Shown piece after piece: positions 35,361 to 44,123 of a stretch of 64,000 nucleotides of DNA; position 1 is the first letter of the stretch; each line of letters opens with the position of its first letter. The notes under the pieces are model-generated. The model did no database searches. It was not told the origin of the DNA and saw nothing but the letters and a program-made list of their open reading frames with translations. The stretch comes from SIG299 sp045531955. Its GTDB lineage: Bacteria; Bacillota; Clostridia; Lachnospirales; Lachnospiraceae. The stretch lies in the NCBI GenBank assembly GCA_045531955.1, contig JAZSFC010000001.1:132620-196619 (forward strand). The letters are read 5' to 3'. Position numbers and translations under genes: made by a program.

Positions 35361-37343
35361 ATGAAGTTAAGAAAGAAACTTCTGGCAGCAGTGTTGACTT
35401 TGGTAATGGCACTTACGCTAACCATTCCGAGTCTTGCTACCGCAACGGAGGAACCAAAAACATTAGACATTTTATTTATGCATGACATGCATTCCCATTT
35501 GAATCCGTTTACCGTAATGAAAGACGGCGAAGCGGTGCAGGTGGGCGGTTTGTCCCGCATGATGACTTTGGTAAAGCAGCAGTATGCAAAAAATCCAAAT
35601 ACTTTATTTGTAGATGCAGGCGACTATTCCATGGGTACTGTGGTACAGTCCGTATTTGAAACGGATGCAGCAGAACTCAGAACTCTTGGCGCCATGGGTG
35701 TGGATGCTTTGACCTTAGGAAATCACGAATATGATTTTGGACCGGATGGTCTTGCCCGCTCCCTGATGACTGCAAAGAACAGTGGAGAAAAAGTTCCTGC
35801 CATTGTAGTTTCCAATATCGATATGGAAGCAACCAAGGCGCAGGCTCCGAGTGAGAAAAGAGATGCGCTACTGGCAGCTTTTGAAAGTTACGGCGTGAAA
35901 GAATATATTATGCTGGAAAAGGGTGGCATAAATATTGCGGTACTGGGTATTTTCGGTTTGGATGCCGTAGAATGTGCACCGTTTTCCGAACTGATTTTCA
36001 AGGACCCGGTAGTGGGTGCAAGAGATACCGTAGATAAAATTTTAGCCAACGAAGATGCAGATATGATTGTGTGTGTATCCCACAGCGGAACATCCTCCAA
36101 TCCGGAAACTTCCGAGGATGAACTGATTGCCAAAGCAGTGCCTGAAATTGATGTTATCGTCAGCGGTCACACCCACAGCAAACATCCTGAAGCTATTGTG
36201 CACGGTACGACCTATATCGGTTCTGCAGATGAATACGGCAGATATTTAGGCTCCATGTCTTTGATACAGAACACAGACGGTACCTGGGAGTTAGATAACT
36301 ATGAGCTTCTTGAAATTACAGAAGCTATTCCTGCAGATGAAGAAATGCAGGCTACCATCGATACTTATCTGGCACAGATTGACGTGAATTACTTATCGGT
36401 TTACGGGTTTGAAAGAACCCAGGTGCTGGCAGAAAATGATGTGGAATTCTGCTCCGCAGGCAGTCTTGGTTCCAAGCATGAGGAACGGAACCTTGGCAGC
36501 ATTATGGCGGATTCCTACCGCTATTATGTAGAAAGCCTTCCGGATTGGGATGGCAACCCTGTTCATGTGGCAGCAGTACCTAAGGGTCTGGTAAGAGAAA
36601 CTTACCCAATGGGCAACATTACCGTCGAGGATGTATTCAACTCTTTCTCTCTTGGTATCGGCGAGGACGGCATGGCAGGTTACCCATTGGTTAGTGTGTA
36701 CTTTACCGGGGAAGAAATTAAGCTGATTGCAGAAATTGATGCTTCCATTTCTCCGTTGATGAACTATGCGAGATTATATACTTCCGGACTTCAGTGGACC
36801 TTTAACCCGAACCGCTTAATTTTAAGCAAGGCATATGACGCACATCTGGTAACTTTGGACGGAGAACGCACAGAAATCGAAAAAGATAAATTATACCGCG
36901 TGGTAGCAGACCTTTACAGCTTAAAGTTATTAAGCTCCGTAACCGACCTTTCCTACGGACTGCTTTCCATTATTCCGAAGGATGCAGAGGGGAATGTAAT
37001 TGAGAACTTCTCCGACACTATCATTCACACAGAAGGCAGAGAAGTAAAGGCCTGGGAAGCCATTGCAAATTATATGGAATCCTTTGAAGATACGGATGGC
37101 GACGGCATTGCCAATGTAGATTCCCGCTATGCTTCCTATGAAGGCAGAAAAGTAGTAGAAGACAGCAAAAAGCTTGGCGATTTGTTAAAGCAGCCAAATA
37201 AGTTCTTTTTCTGGATTCTCGGCATAGTATTATTTGTGGTATTACTGCTTGTCATGGTTCTCGTGCTCGTTGTAAAGGGCGTTAAGAAACGTTCTGCAAG
37301 AAAGCTGATAGAGAAGAAAGAACGTCTTCGCAACAAAATCTGA
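35361..37343 (+). CDS. Surface-anchored 5'-nucleotidase/UshA-like metallophosphatase
   Basis: 660 residues. Signal peptide (to about 29), then a calcineurin-like metallophosphatase with metal ligands in HDMHSHL, DAGDYSMG, GNHEYDFG, VSHSG and SGHTHSKH, and a 5'-nucleotidase C-terminal domain from about 365. An EF-hand-like DTDGDGIANVD precedes the C-terminal membrane helix (about 617-640) and basic tail. It should dephosphorylate nucleotides or related compounds outside the cell. AAAGAGGTACAGGT precedes the ATG. Monocistronic. Confidence 0.88.
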   Translation: MKLRKKLLAAVLTLVMALTLTIPSLATATEEPKTLDILFMHDMHSHLNPFTVMKDGEAVQVGGLSRMMTLVKQQYAKNPNTLFVDAGDYSMGTVVQSVFETDAAELRTLGAMGVDALTLGNHEYDFGPDGLARSLMTAKNSGEKVPAIVVSNIDMEATKAQAPSEKRDALLAAFESYGVKEYIMLEKGGINIAVLGIFGLDAVECAPFSELIFKDPVVGARDTVDKILANEDADMIVCVSHSGTSSNPETSEDELIAKAVPEIDVIVSGHTHSKHPEAIVHGTTYIGSADEYGRYLGSMSLIQNTDGTWELDNYELLEITEAIPADEEMQATIDTYLAQIDVNYLSVYGFERTQVLAENDVEFCSAGSLGSKHEERNLGSIMADSYRYYVESLPDWDGNPVHVAAVPKGLVRETYPMGNITVEDVFNSFSLGIGEDGMAGYPLVSVYFTGEEIKLIAEIDASISPLMNYARLYTSGLQWTFNPNRLILSKAYDAHLVTLDGERTEIEKDKLYRVVADLYSLKLLSSVTDLSYGLLSIIPKDAEGNVIENFSDTIIHTEGREVKAWEAIANYMESFEDTDGDGIANVDSRYASYEGRKVVEDSKKLGDLLKQPNKFFFWILGIVLFVVLLLVMVLVLVVKGVKKRSARKLIEKKERLRNKI

Positions 37344-37347
37344 TAGG

Positions 37348-37583
37348 TTTCGTCTTATATCTTTTTGATAATTAGTTTTTGTTTTAGATTTTATGCAAAA
37401 CAGACGGTGGAATTTTATCTGAACGGAACCCTGGAGAAACGTCGGTACTTGGTGAGGTGTTTTCGAACCTAGTACCGTTACGTTTCGATGGTAGCGAAAG
37501 CGTGTTCCGAAGGATAAAACTCCACCGTCTGCTTTATTAAAAAATAAAATTAGAAAATTTTTATCAAAAAGGTATAGACGAAA
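37348..37583. repeat. 236-nt imperfect long palindrome (structured RNA or MITE-like element)
   Basis: Outer arms 37348-37371 and 37561-37583 match as inverted repeats with one indel and one mismatch. AT-rich arms follow. Inner arms 37401-37429 and 37504-37531 share CAGACGGTGGA/TCCACCGTCTG, TTTTATC/GATAAAA and CGGAAC/GTTCCG. A third stem pairs 37436-37449 with 37471-37486 and is capped by AGGT/ACCT. GCGAAAGC forms a small side hairpin. No coding potential seen. No clear target-site duplication. Confidence 0.75.
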
Positions 37584-37623
37584 TCGGTTTTTTGTGAGAA
37601 AATAGGTACGATGCAGAAAAATG

Positions 37624-37658
37624 TCGTTTTGAGAGTTTGTTAAAAAACTAACGACGAC
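37624..37658 (+). promoter_or_regulatory. Hairpin in the leader of the scaffold/GGGtGRT operon
   Basis: GTCGT/ACGAC outer stem with an inner AGTTT/AAACT stem, about 50 bases before the first gene. Not followed by a T-run; a 5'-UTR structure or binding site. Confidence 0.4.
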
Positions 37659-37707
37659 TTGTTTCTGTTCTGAAAATTAAAAAGATGGATTGAAAGGAGT
37701 TCCAAAC

Positions 37708-38412
37708 ATGATCATCTATTCTCATGAAGTAGAAGAAATGTGCCCAGTAGCTCAGGGTGTACATCACGGTGCAGCCCCAATTCCAGAGGAAGCAAAATGG
37801 GTAAAATCAAAAGAAGTAAAGGATATTTCCGGTCTGACACACGGTATCGGCTGGTGTGCTCCACAGCAGGGCGCTTGTAAGCTGACACTGAACGTTAAGG
37901 AAGGTATCATCCAGGAAGCATTAGTTGAGACAATCGGCTGCTCCGGTATGACACACTCTGCAGCTATGGCAGCAGAAATTCTTCCGGGCCTTACAGTTTT
38001 AGAAGCATTAAACACAGACTTAGTTTGTGACGCTATCAACACCGCTATGAGAGAGCTCTTCTTACAGATTGTTTACGGTAGAACACAGTCCGCATTCTCC
38101 GAAAACGGTCTTCCTGTAGGTGCAGGTCTTGAAGACTTAGGTAAGGGCTTAAGATCTCAGGTTGGTACAATGTACGGTACATTAAAGAAGGGTCCTCGTT
38201 ACCTTGAAATGGCAGAAGGCTATGTAACAGGTATCGCTCTTGACGCTGACAACCAGATTATCGGTTACAAGTTCGTAAGCCTTGGTAAGATGACAGACTT
38301 CATCAAGAAGGGTGATGACCCTAACACCGCTTATGAAAAGGCTTGTGGCCAGTACGGTCGTGTTGCTGATGCGGTTAAGATTATCGACCCAAGAACAGAT
38401 AAGGAAATTTAA
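37708..38412 (+). CDS. Iron-sulfur cluster assembly scaffold-like protein (NifU N-terminal type)
   Basis: 234 residues from ATG 37708, which follows GAAAGGAGTTCC; an in-frame earlier codon at 37690 has no ribosome site. Cysteines in GIGWCAPQQGACKL and IGCSGMTHSAAMA match the NifU/IscU-like scaffold fold in the group always found next to GGGtGRT proteins. The pair is widespread in Clostridia; exact role is not established. Strong codon bias (AAG, GGT, GCT) suggests high expression. The partner gene begins 19 bases downstream. Confidence 0.85.
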   Translation: MIIYSHEVEEMCPVAQGVHHGAAPIPEEAKWVKSKEVKDISGLTHGIGWCAPQQGACKLTLNVKEGIIQEALVETIGCSGMTHSAAMAAEILPGLTVLEALNTDLVCDAINTAMRELFLQIVYGRTQSAFSENGLPVGAGLEDLGKGLRSQVGTMYGTLKKGPRYLEMAEGYVTGIALDADNQIIGYKFVSLGKMTDFIKKGDDPNTAYEKACGQYGRVADAVKIIDPRTDKEI

Positions 38413-38431
38413 TTAAGAGGAGGAAACTATA

Positions 38432-39442
38432 ATGGCTTTATTTGAGTCTTATGAAAGACGTATTGACAAAATCAATGCAGTTTTAAACAGCTATGGTATC
38501 GCTTCTCTTGAAGAAGCTGAAAAGATTACAAAGGATGCAGGTCTTGATGTTTACAATCAGATTAAGGGCATCCAGCCAATCTGCTTTGAGAACGCTTGCT
38601 GGGCATACATCGTAGGTGCAGCTATCGCTATCAAGAAGGGTTGCAGAAAGGCAGCAGACGCAGCAGCAGCTATCGGTGAAGGTCTTCAGGCTTTCTGTAT
38701 CCCAGGCTCCGTTGCAGATACACGTAAGGTAGGTCTTGGCCATGGTAACCTTGGTAAGATGCTCCTGGAAGAAGAAACAGAGTGTTTCGCATTCTTAGCA
38801 GGTCACGAGTCCTTCGCAGCAGCTGAAGGTGCTATCGGTATCGCTGAAAAGGCAAACAAGGTTCGTACTAAGAAGTTAAGAGTAATCTTAAACGGTCTTG
38901 GTAAGGACGCTGCTCAGATTATCGCAAGAATCAACGGTTTCACTTATGTTGAAACAGAGTATGATCCATACACAAACACTGTTAAGGAAGTATTCCGTAA
39001 GCCATACTCCACAGGTCTTCGTGCAGAAGTTAACTGCTACGGTGCAAACGACGTTTGCGAAGGTGTTGCTATCATGCACAAGGAAGGTGTTGACGTTTCC
39101 ATCACAGGTAACTCCACCAACCCAACCAGATTCCAGCATCCTGTTGCAGGTACTTACAAGAAGGAATGTCTTGAGCAGGGTAAGAAGTACTTCTCCGTAG
39201 CTTCCGGTGGTGGTACAGGTAGAACACTTCATCCGGATAACATGGCAGCAGGTCCTGCTTCCTACGGTATGACCGATACTCTCGGCCGTATGCACTCCGA
39301 CGCTCAGTTCGCAGGTTCCTCCTCCGTTCCGGCTCACGTTGAAATGATGGGTCTTATCGGTGCAGGTAACAACCCAATGGTTGGTATGACTGTAGCAGTT
39401 GCAGTAAGTATTGAAGAAGCAGCTAAGGCTGGTAAGTTCTAA
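38432..39442 (+). CDS. GGGtGRT protein, also the integration site of the downstream element
   Basis: 336 residues. The name-giving motif is ASGGGTGRTLHP near residue 254. It pairs with the scaffold protein just upstream in one operon (AGAGGAGG before the ATG). Biochemical function is unknown; iron-sulfur metabolism is inferred from the partner. The last 26 codons lie in an integrase attachment site: the same text recurs at 54293-54363. The present C-terminus (AVAVSIEEAAKAGKF) is therefore supplied by the integrated element and is two residues longer than the displaced one (AVSIEEAAKANKF), with one substitution. Confidence 0.9.
   Translation: MALFESYERRIDKINAVLNSYGIASLEEAEKITKDAGLDVYNQIKGIQPICFENACWAYIVGAAIAIKKGCRKAADAAAAIGEGLQAFCIPGSVADTRKVGLGHGNLGKMLLEEETECFAFLAGHESFAAAEGAIGIAEKANKVRTKKLRVILNGLGKDAAQIIARINGFTYVETEYDPYTNTVKEVFRKPYSTGLRAEVNCYGANDVCEGVAIMHKEGVDVSITGNSTNPTRFQHPVAGTYKKECLEQGKKYFSVASGGGTGRTLHPDNMAAGPASYGMTDTLGRMHSDAQFAGSSSVPAHVEMMGLIGAGNNPMVGMTVAVAVSIEEAAKAGKF
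39365..39393 (+). other. attL core of the integrative element
   Basis: 29 bases identical to 54293-54321, inside codons for GNNPMVGMTV of the GGGtGRT protein. Position 39394 (A) is the first difference from attR (T). Confidence 0.85.
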
Positions 39443-39468
39443 TAAAACATAAAAAAACCTTTATTTTA

Positions 39469-39514
39469 GAGGGCAAACCAAGTTGTAGTATGGCGTGGTT
39501 TGCCCTCGTTTTTT
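39469..39514 (+). terminator. Terminator after the GGGtGRT gene, inside the element
   Basis: GAGGGCAAACCA/TGGTTTGCCCTC perfect 12-base stem followed by GTTTTTTC. The element thus supplies a replacement terminator for the host operon. Confidence 0.9.
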
Positions 39515-39516
39515 CT

Positions 39517-39577
39517 GCCTACCTACACCACTACCTACACTATACCTACCCCAAGTTTTTAAAGTTAGGGTAGGTAG
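39517..39577. repeat. CTACCTACAC repeats, probable integrase arm sites
   Basis: CCTACCTACACC at 39518, ACTACCTACAC at 39530 and TACCTACCC at 39543, with the reverse GGGTAGGTA at 39568. They lie between attL and the integrase gene, where tyrosine integrases usually have arm-type sites. Confidence 0.5.
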
Positions 39578-39627
39578 CATATGGTTGGTATACTTCAAAG
39601 CTGGATGCGAAAGGATGGTAAAAAATT

Positions 39628-40788
39628 ATGGCAAAAAAGAAAGCAGTCAGAAGAGAAAATGGTAGGGGTACGGTAGAAAAAGTAAACAGTAAAAAGAATC
39701 CTTTTAGAGCAAAGGTACCAGTGGGAACCAAGGTAGATAAGAATGGAAAGACGCAGGCAGTATATAAAATCCTTGGTAATTTCCCAACCAGAGTAGAAGC
39801 TGAAAATGCTCTGGTAGATTTTTCAAGAACACCTTATGAACTCACATCATCAGTGAAAACCTTTGCAGATTTGTATGAGGTATGGTCGAAATATTATTTC
39901 TCTACACTGAAAGGTGAGAGTTCCATGCGGACAGTGACAAGTGCCTATGCTTATTGCAGTGGTTTGTATGATATGCCGATTCGGAATATCGGACCGGGGC
40001 ATATTAAGGATGCCATGGAGCAGGGATATGTAATTCCTACAATGGGTAAGGACAAAGGGAAGAAGAGGTATGCTTCCATTAACACAAAGGAACGTATCAA
40101 GTCAATGTGTAATTTGATGTTTGACTACGCAATGGAGCGAAGATTAGTATTGAGTAATCCGGCCAGAACGTTCAAAATCGGCAATCTATTGGAAGAGATT
40201 CAAAAGAAATCCAAGGGTAAAATTCCTTTTACACAGGAACAGGTCAATGAATTATGGAAATATGTGGACGATATTGCATTTGTGGACATGGTGCTTATTG
40301 CAATGTATACCGGTTTTCGTCCACAGGAAGTAGCAGTATTGGAAACGAAGAATATCTTTCTGGACGAGAATAAAATCATTGGTGGTATGAAAACGGAAAA
40401 TGGAAGAGATAGAGTTGTTCCAATTCATCCTGCTATTAAGCCTTTGGTGGAGAAACGATATTTACAGGCTACAGAACGGTATCATAGTGATCGGCTTTTC
40501 AATGACCCAAAAGGACAGCAGAGTACCAAGATGACTTATGACATGTACCGGGGAAGATTTACGAATGTGATGAAAGAAATGGGCTTTAGGGGATTGACTC
40601 CTCACTGCACAAGGCATACGTTCTCTACACAGGCAAAGCGTTGTGGTATGGATTCCGGAATTAGGAAACGTATTATGGGGCATAGCCTGAATGGAGATGT
40701 GACGGAATCGGTATATACACATCCTACATTTGAGGATTTGGCACATGAAATGAATAAGCTGGATTTTTCGGTTGGGGAATATGTGTAA
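39628..40788 (+). CDS. int: Tyrosine integrase of the element
   Basis: 386 residues. An N-terminal AP2-like/arm-binding part (RENGRGTVEKV), a SAM-like core-binding domain (about 75-175) and a catalytic domain with Arg in TGFRPQEVAVL, HCTRHTF (HxxR), GHSLNGDVTESVY (His and nucleophile Tyr). All needed residues are present. AAAGGATGG precedes the ATG. It lies 186 bases from the GGGtGRT stop and is the obvious enzyme for the att sites around this element. A perfect terminator follows at 40835. Confidence 0.92.
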   Translation: MAKKKAVRRENGRGTVEKVNSKKNPFRAKVPVGTKVDKNGKTQAVYKILGNFPTRVEAENALVDFSRTPYELTSSVKTFADLYEVWSKYYFSTLKGESSMRTVTSAYAYCSGLYDMPIRNIGPGHIKDAMEQGYVIPTMGKDKGKKRYASINTKERIKSMCNLMFDYAMERRLVLSNPARTFKIGNLLEEIQKKSKGKIPFTQEQVNELWKYVDDIAFVDMVLIAMYTGFRPQEVAVLETKNIFLDENKIIGGMKTENGRDRVVPIHPAIKPLVEKRYLQATERYHSDRLFNDPKGQQSTKMTYDMYRGRFTNVMKEMGFRGLTPHCTRHTFSTQAKRCGMDSGIRKRIMGHSLNGDVTESVYTHPTFEDLAHEMNKLDFSVGEYV

Positions 40789-40834
40789 AGTAGATTGATT
40801 AAATAATTTGAGTTTTGACATAATGAGATGGTAT

Positions 40835-40880
40835 AAGCAAAGAGAACATAGACAATAAAAGTGTTCTCTTTGCTTATTTT
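40835..40880 (+). terminator. Terminator after the integrase gene
   Basis: AAGCAAAGAGAACA/TGTTCTCTTTGCTT, 14 perfect pairs, then ATTTTAT. The remaining gap (40881-41128) is AT-rich and holds only a possible TATACT near 41036. Confidence 0.85.
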
Positions 40881-41128
40881 ATAGGTTTACTATTTTAGAA
40901 AAAAATATGGCTATTAATTTAGTCTGTCGATAATTGAAGATAATGATCTTTTAATAGTATCAGGGAACTTGTAATATGTCTAATAAGAATATAACTGATC
41001 GTTATTGCGTCTATGGAATTTTTTGTATAAATATGATATACTTAAAATTAAAAATGAAACGTATTTAAAGTAGCTAAGACAATAGATGCAACGAGTGAAG
41101 AGAGTACGATAAAGGAGAAATAATTAAG

Positions 41129-43366
41129 ATGAATATCTTTTTAACAGAAATGGAAAGTATAAATCAAGTCAGTGAAAATTCCATCCAAACAGTTTTTGAT
41201 AAAATAAATCAAAGCATTGTTGGGGTTTTTGCAGAATTTATTGGAAACATTACAACTCTCGGACCAATTGTAATATTTTTGGTGTCATTATTTATTTTTT
41301 TGCTTTCCTTTAAAAAACGTGCTAATCGTATAAGTAAATCAGTGATAGAGGCATTATCAAAGAATGGAAAATATATAAGAGGATTATTTGTTGAACTGAA
41401 TGATACAAAAGAATTGACAAGATACTTTCTGTATGGTTACAAGTGGAAAAATCGAATAATTAAAGACTATAATACCTTATTTGATGATGAGAATGGGCGA
41501 CATCTCACTAAAATATATAAGAATTATAATATTAGGCTTCGACTCCGTAGAACGACATCAATTGATAAAATTTGTAGTTCGATTGACGAACTGATAGCGT
41601 TACTGAAGAAAATTGAAAAACGGGAAATAGCAACTCCTGAGGAATACAAGGAGACGGCTACGTTGTTTGAAGTTTATGGAAATCGGTATGTTGAAAAATT
41701 ACAAAAATTAAAAAACAAAGTGGAGTTTGCTAGAAAGAGATATATTATACTGACTGGTAGTGCAGGAAATGGTAAAACAAATTTATTATGCAGCTTAGCC
41801 GAATTAGTAATGTCGACAGGGAAGATTTGTATTTTCATAAATACGAAAGAAGTATCTCAAAATATAGATCTGTACTTGGAAGAAAAGCTCATGGGATTTG
41901 GAAGAAAATATTTTAAAGTATATTGGTGGATTCAAAACTTCATATGTGTTTTACTTAGAAAAAAAATATACATAATTATCGATGCAGTCAATGAAGATGA
42001 GTCAAAAAAATTTGTTGAATCACTTCCGGATTTTATAAATAACACAATGAGGTCTTCAAATGTTAAAACTATTATTTCTTGTAGAAGTGAGTATTTTGAT
42101 TTGAAATACAGAAATATTCTTGTTGACAATGTAGATGAAGTTGCATTTTGTTATGACATTATGAAAGAACAATATTCTATAGTTGCCAAAGAACGAATGT
42201 ATGAAAATTATAAAAAGGCTTTTAATTTTTCAGGGACAGTTTCATCAGAAGTTAAAGAAAAATTGTATAAGCAGTTACTATTAATGAGAATGTTTTTTGA
42301 GGTTAATAGAAATAGTAATGCAACAGTGATTAACTTAAATAAATACGAGATATTTCAAAGATATATAGATTCAGTTATGAAGGATGCCAAGCAGGAGTGT
42401 GATATATTTTTATGTAAAGTAGTGGAGCAGATGTGTAAATTGCAGGTGTATTCCGCAGTGTATTTATCAACAATATTAAAAGAAAATCAAATGTCTTGTA
42501 CAATACGAGATTTTGTGGATGAATCGATTTTATTGAGCAGAAAGTTGGTCCTTCATCCCAATTCAATTATTGAAACGCACGAGGAGGAAATATATTTTGT
42601 TTTTGATGAAATGCGCGATTACTGCGTGGCAAGATATGTATTAAATAACCTCTGTGCAGATGCAGGAAATCCTGTAGAAAAAAGAGTAATTGCTTTTTTA
42701 GATAAATTGGTAGCAGAAAAAAGTGTTTGTGCAGAGGGGGTAATAAATTATATATATTGGTTCTATAAAGGACAGGGGAATGCGGATATGTGTAAGTTAA
42801 TTTTGCATAGCTACATGAAGCAACATGATCAGGTAATGGAACCATATAGAATGAATAGGGAGAGTGGATTGAGTAGCTGGGGGTTGAAAGTTATCTTTGA
42901 AAGTAATGATAGTTTATGTGATTACGAAAAAGAATATATTCAATTTATTGTAGAAGAGAATCCTGGAAATGAATTATCAAGAATGGTTGAATACTTAATT
43001 CATCAGGAGAAACTCAAAAGAAGGCATAATTTGGATGTGTTTTTAAATCCGCTTTTTGATATTCATGAAGTAGAGAAATTCTGTACCGTTTTAAAAGAAT
43101 CGGTATCGTCATGGAACATGGATGGAATCAGTATATCTGACTTTATAGAAATAGACAAGAGTTTGAAGGCTATTAATCCAGATGGATGTAAACGTTTTAG
43201 ATATTTTCTGTTCTTGTTTTTAAATTTCTTGAACTGGGAAGGAAAAGCAGAGGTACAGGAATATTTTGAGCAGGTATGCGATGTGGAATCAATACGACAT
43301 GAACTAACAGGCAAGGTATACTTCGATCAACAGGAGGTAGAGAACGATGATACTGAAGTTCAATAA
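41129..43366 (+). CDS. Membrane NACHT/STAND-like NTPase
   Basis: 745 residues. One membrane helix at about 43-64, a helical linker, then a P-loop NTPase with Walker A TGSAGNGKTNLL (about 209-218), Walker B YIIIDAVNEDE (about 278-287) and an arginine-bearing sensor strand IISCRSEYFD. After about residue 370 the protein is a long helical region without recognisable repeats. Large NTPases of this kind act as threat sensors in bacterial immunity, but I cannot name the family. AAAGGAG precedes the ATG. It leads a five-gene run, and the next gene starts inside its end. Confidence 0.7.
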   Translation: MNIFLTEMESINQVSENSIQTVFDKINQSIVGVFAEFIGNITTLGPIVIFLVSLFIFLLSFKKRANRISKSVIEALSKNGKYIRGLFVELNDTKELTRYFLYGYKWKNRIIKDYNTLFDDENGRHLTKIYKNYNIRLRLRRTTSIDKICSSIDELIALLKKIEKREIATPEEYKETATLFEVYGNRYVEKLQKLKNKVEFARKRYIILTGSAGNGKTNLLCSLAELVMSTGKICIFINTKEVSQNIDLYLEEKLMGFGRKYFKVYWWIQNFICVLLRKKIYIIIDAVNEDESKKFVESLPDFINNTMRSSNVKTIISCRSEYFDLKYRNILVDNVDEVAFCYDIMKEQYSIVAKERMYENYKKAFNFSGTVSSEVKEKLYKQLLLMRMFFEVNRNSNATVINLNKYEIFQRYIDSVMKDAKQECDIFLCKVVEQMCKLQVYSAVYLSTILKENQMSCTIRDFVDESILLSRKLVLHPNSIIETHEEEIYFVFDEMRDYCVARYVLNNLCADAGNPVEKRVIAFLDKLVAEKSVCAEGVINYIYWFYKGQGNADMCKLILHSYMKQHDQVMEPYRMNRESGLSSWGLKVIFESNDSLCDYEKEYIQFIVEENPGNELSRMVEYLIHQEKLKRRHNLDVFLNPLFDIHEVEKFCTVLKESVSSWNMDGISISDFIEIDKSLKAINPDGCKRFRYFLFLFLNFLNWEGKAEVQEYFEQVCDVESIRHELTGKVYFDQQEVENDDTEVQ

Positions 43367-43730
43367 CTATCTCTTTTTTAATAAAAAAGAGATTGGAACA
43401 AGAAGTAAACTCTTGAGATTGTATAAAGTAAAGAAAAATACATATGCAGGTCAAGTAGTAGATAGAATTTATAATTCTTTGTTTGGAAATCCGATAAATA
43501 TAAAAAGCGAATTTATAAAATATTATAAAAAAGAATTTGAATATTGCGATCAGTATTTAATTTGCCACTTTAATATGCCAGAAGAATTAGCGAGAAAAAT
43601 ATGTAACGAAAAAAAGTATTATGTTGATTTAAGCTGGAAAGGAGACCAAATATGGAATTCTTTTACGTATGACGAAATGTTAACGGAAAAATTTTGGAAT
43701 CTTGTTGGAGGTATGGTAGATGAAAGTTAG
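43347..43730 (+). CDS. Hypothetical protein (127 residues) before the NSSST protein
   Basis: Basic, lysine- and tyrosine-rich, no membrane helix or known domain recognised. It starts at ATG 43347 with CAGGAGG 7 bases upstream, overlapping the NTPase gene by 20 bases and the next gene by 11. Such tight packing indicates an operon. Position just before the NSSST-motif protein and the radical-SAM enzyme makes it a candidate partner or leader-binding protein, but nothing in its sequence proves that. Confidence 0.7.
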   Translation: MILKFNNYLFFNKKEIGTRSKLLRLYKVKKNTYAGQVVDRIYNSLFGNPINIKSEFIKYYKKEFEYCDQYLICHFNMPEELARKICNEKKYYVDLSWKGDQIWNSFTYDEMLTEKFWNLVGGMVDES

Positions 43731-44118
43731 AATCGGATATGTTACAAATAGTTCTTCTACGAATTTTCTGATATTGTCAAAAAAAGAATTAACAGCAGAA
43801 TATCTATATAAAAAATTAGGATTTAAGAAAAACTCACCGATTGAGGCAGAGGCTATGCTATTATGTGAAAATATTTTATACGGGACCCAAAGAGGTCTAA
43901 GGCATTATAGTTTTGACGAAATGAATTATGATAATATAAAAGAGGCTTTTGGAGAAAAAGCTGCTGAAAAATTTTTAAAATATCAAAGCAAAGGGTATAA
44001 AGGATATATGGGATATACTGGTAGTGACCAAGATACTTTAACAACATTCTTTACGACAGATAGCTTTGAAATAGATGAGAGTGGCTTTTATGTTTTTGCA
44101 CGAGACTGTATGTGGTGA
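43720..44118 (+). CDS. Small protein with N-terminal YVTNSSSTNF motif, possible radical-SAM substrate
   Basis: 132 residues starting MKVRIGYVTNSSSTNFLIL. A closely related FVSNSSSSSF-like start is known to recur in unrelated phage and bacterial proteins (from memory), suggesting a processing or modification signal. The C-terminal part is Gly/Tyr-rich (YKGYMGYTGS) and ends in RDCMW. The radical-SAM gene follows after 5 bases. I infer a modified-peptide substrate or partner. GGAGG lies about 8 bases upstream of the ATG. Confidence 0.7.
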   Translation: MKVRIGYVTNSSSTNFLILSKKELTAEYLYKKLGFKKNSPIEAEAMLLCENILYGTQRGLRHYSFDEMNYDNIKEAFGEKAAEKFLKYQSKGYKGYMGYTGSDQDTLTTFFTTDSFEIDESGFYVFARDCMW

Positions 44119-44123
44119 TGTAA

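Noticed and set aside
37348..37583. The long palindrome as a simple terminator of the 5'-nucleotidase gene
   Set aside because: Far longer than an intrinsic terminator, begins within a few bases of the stop codon, has a branched interior and no clean T-run after the outer arm.
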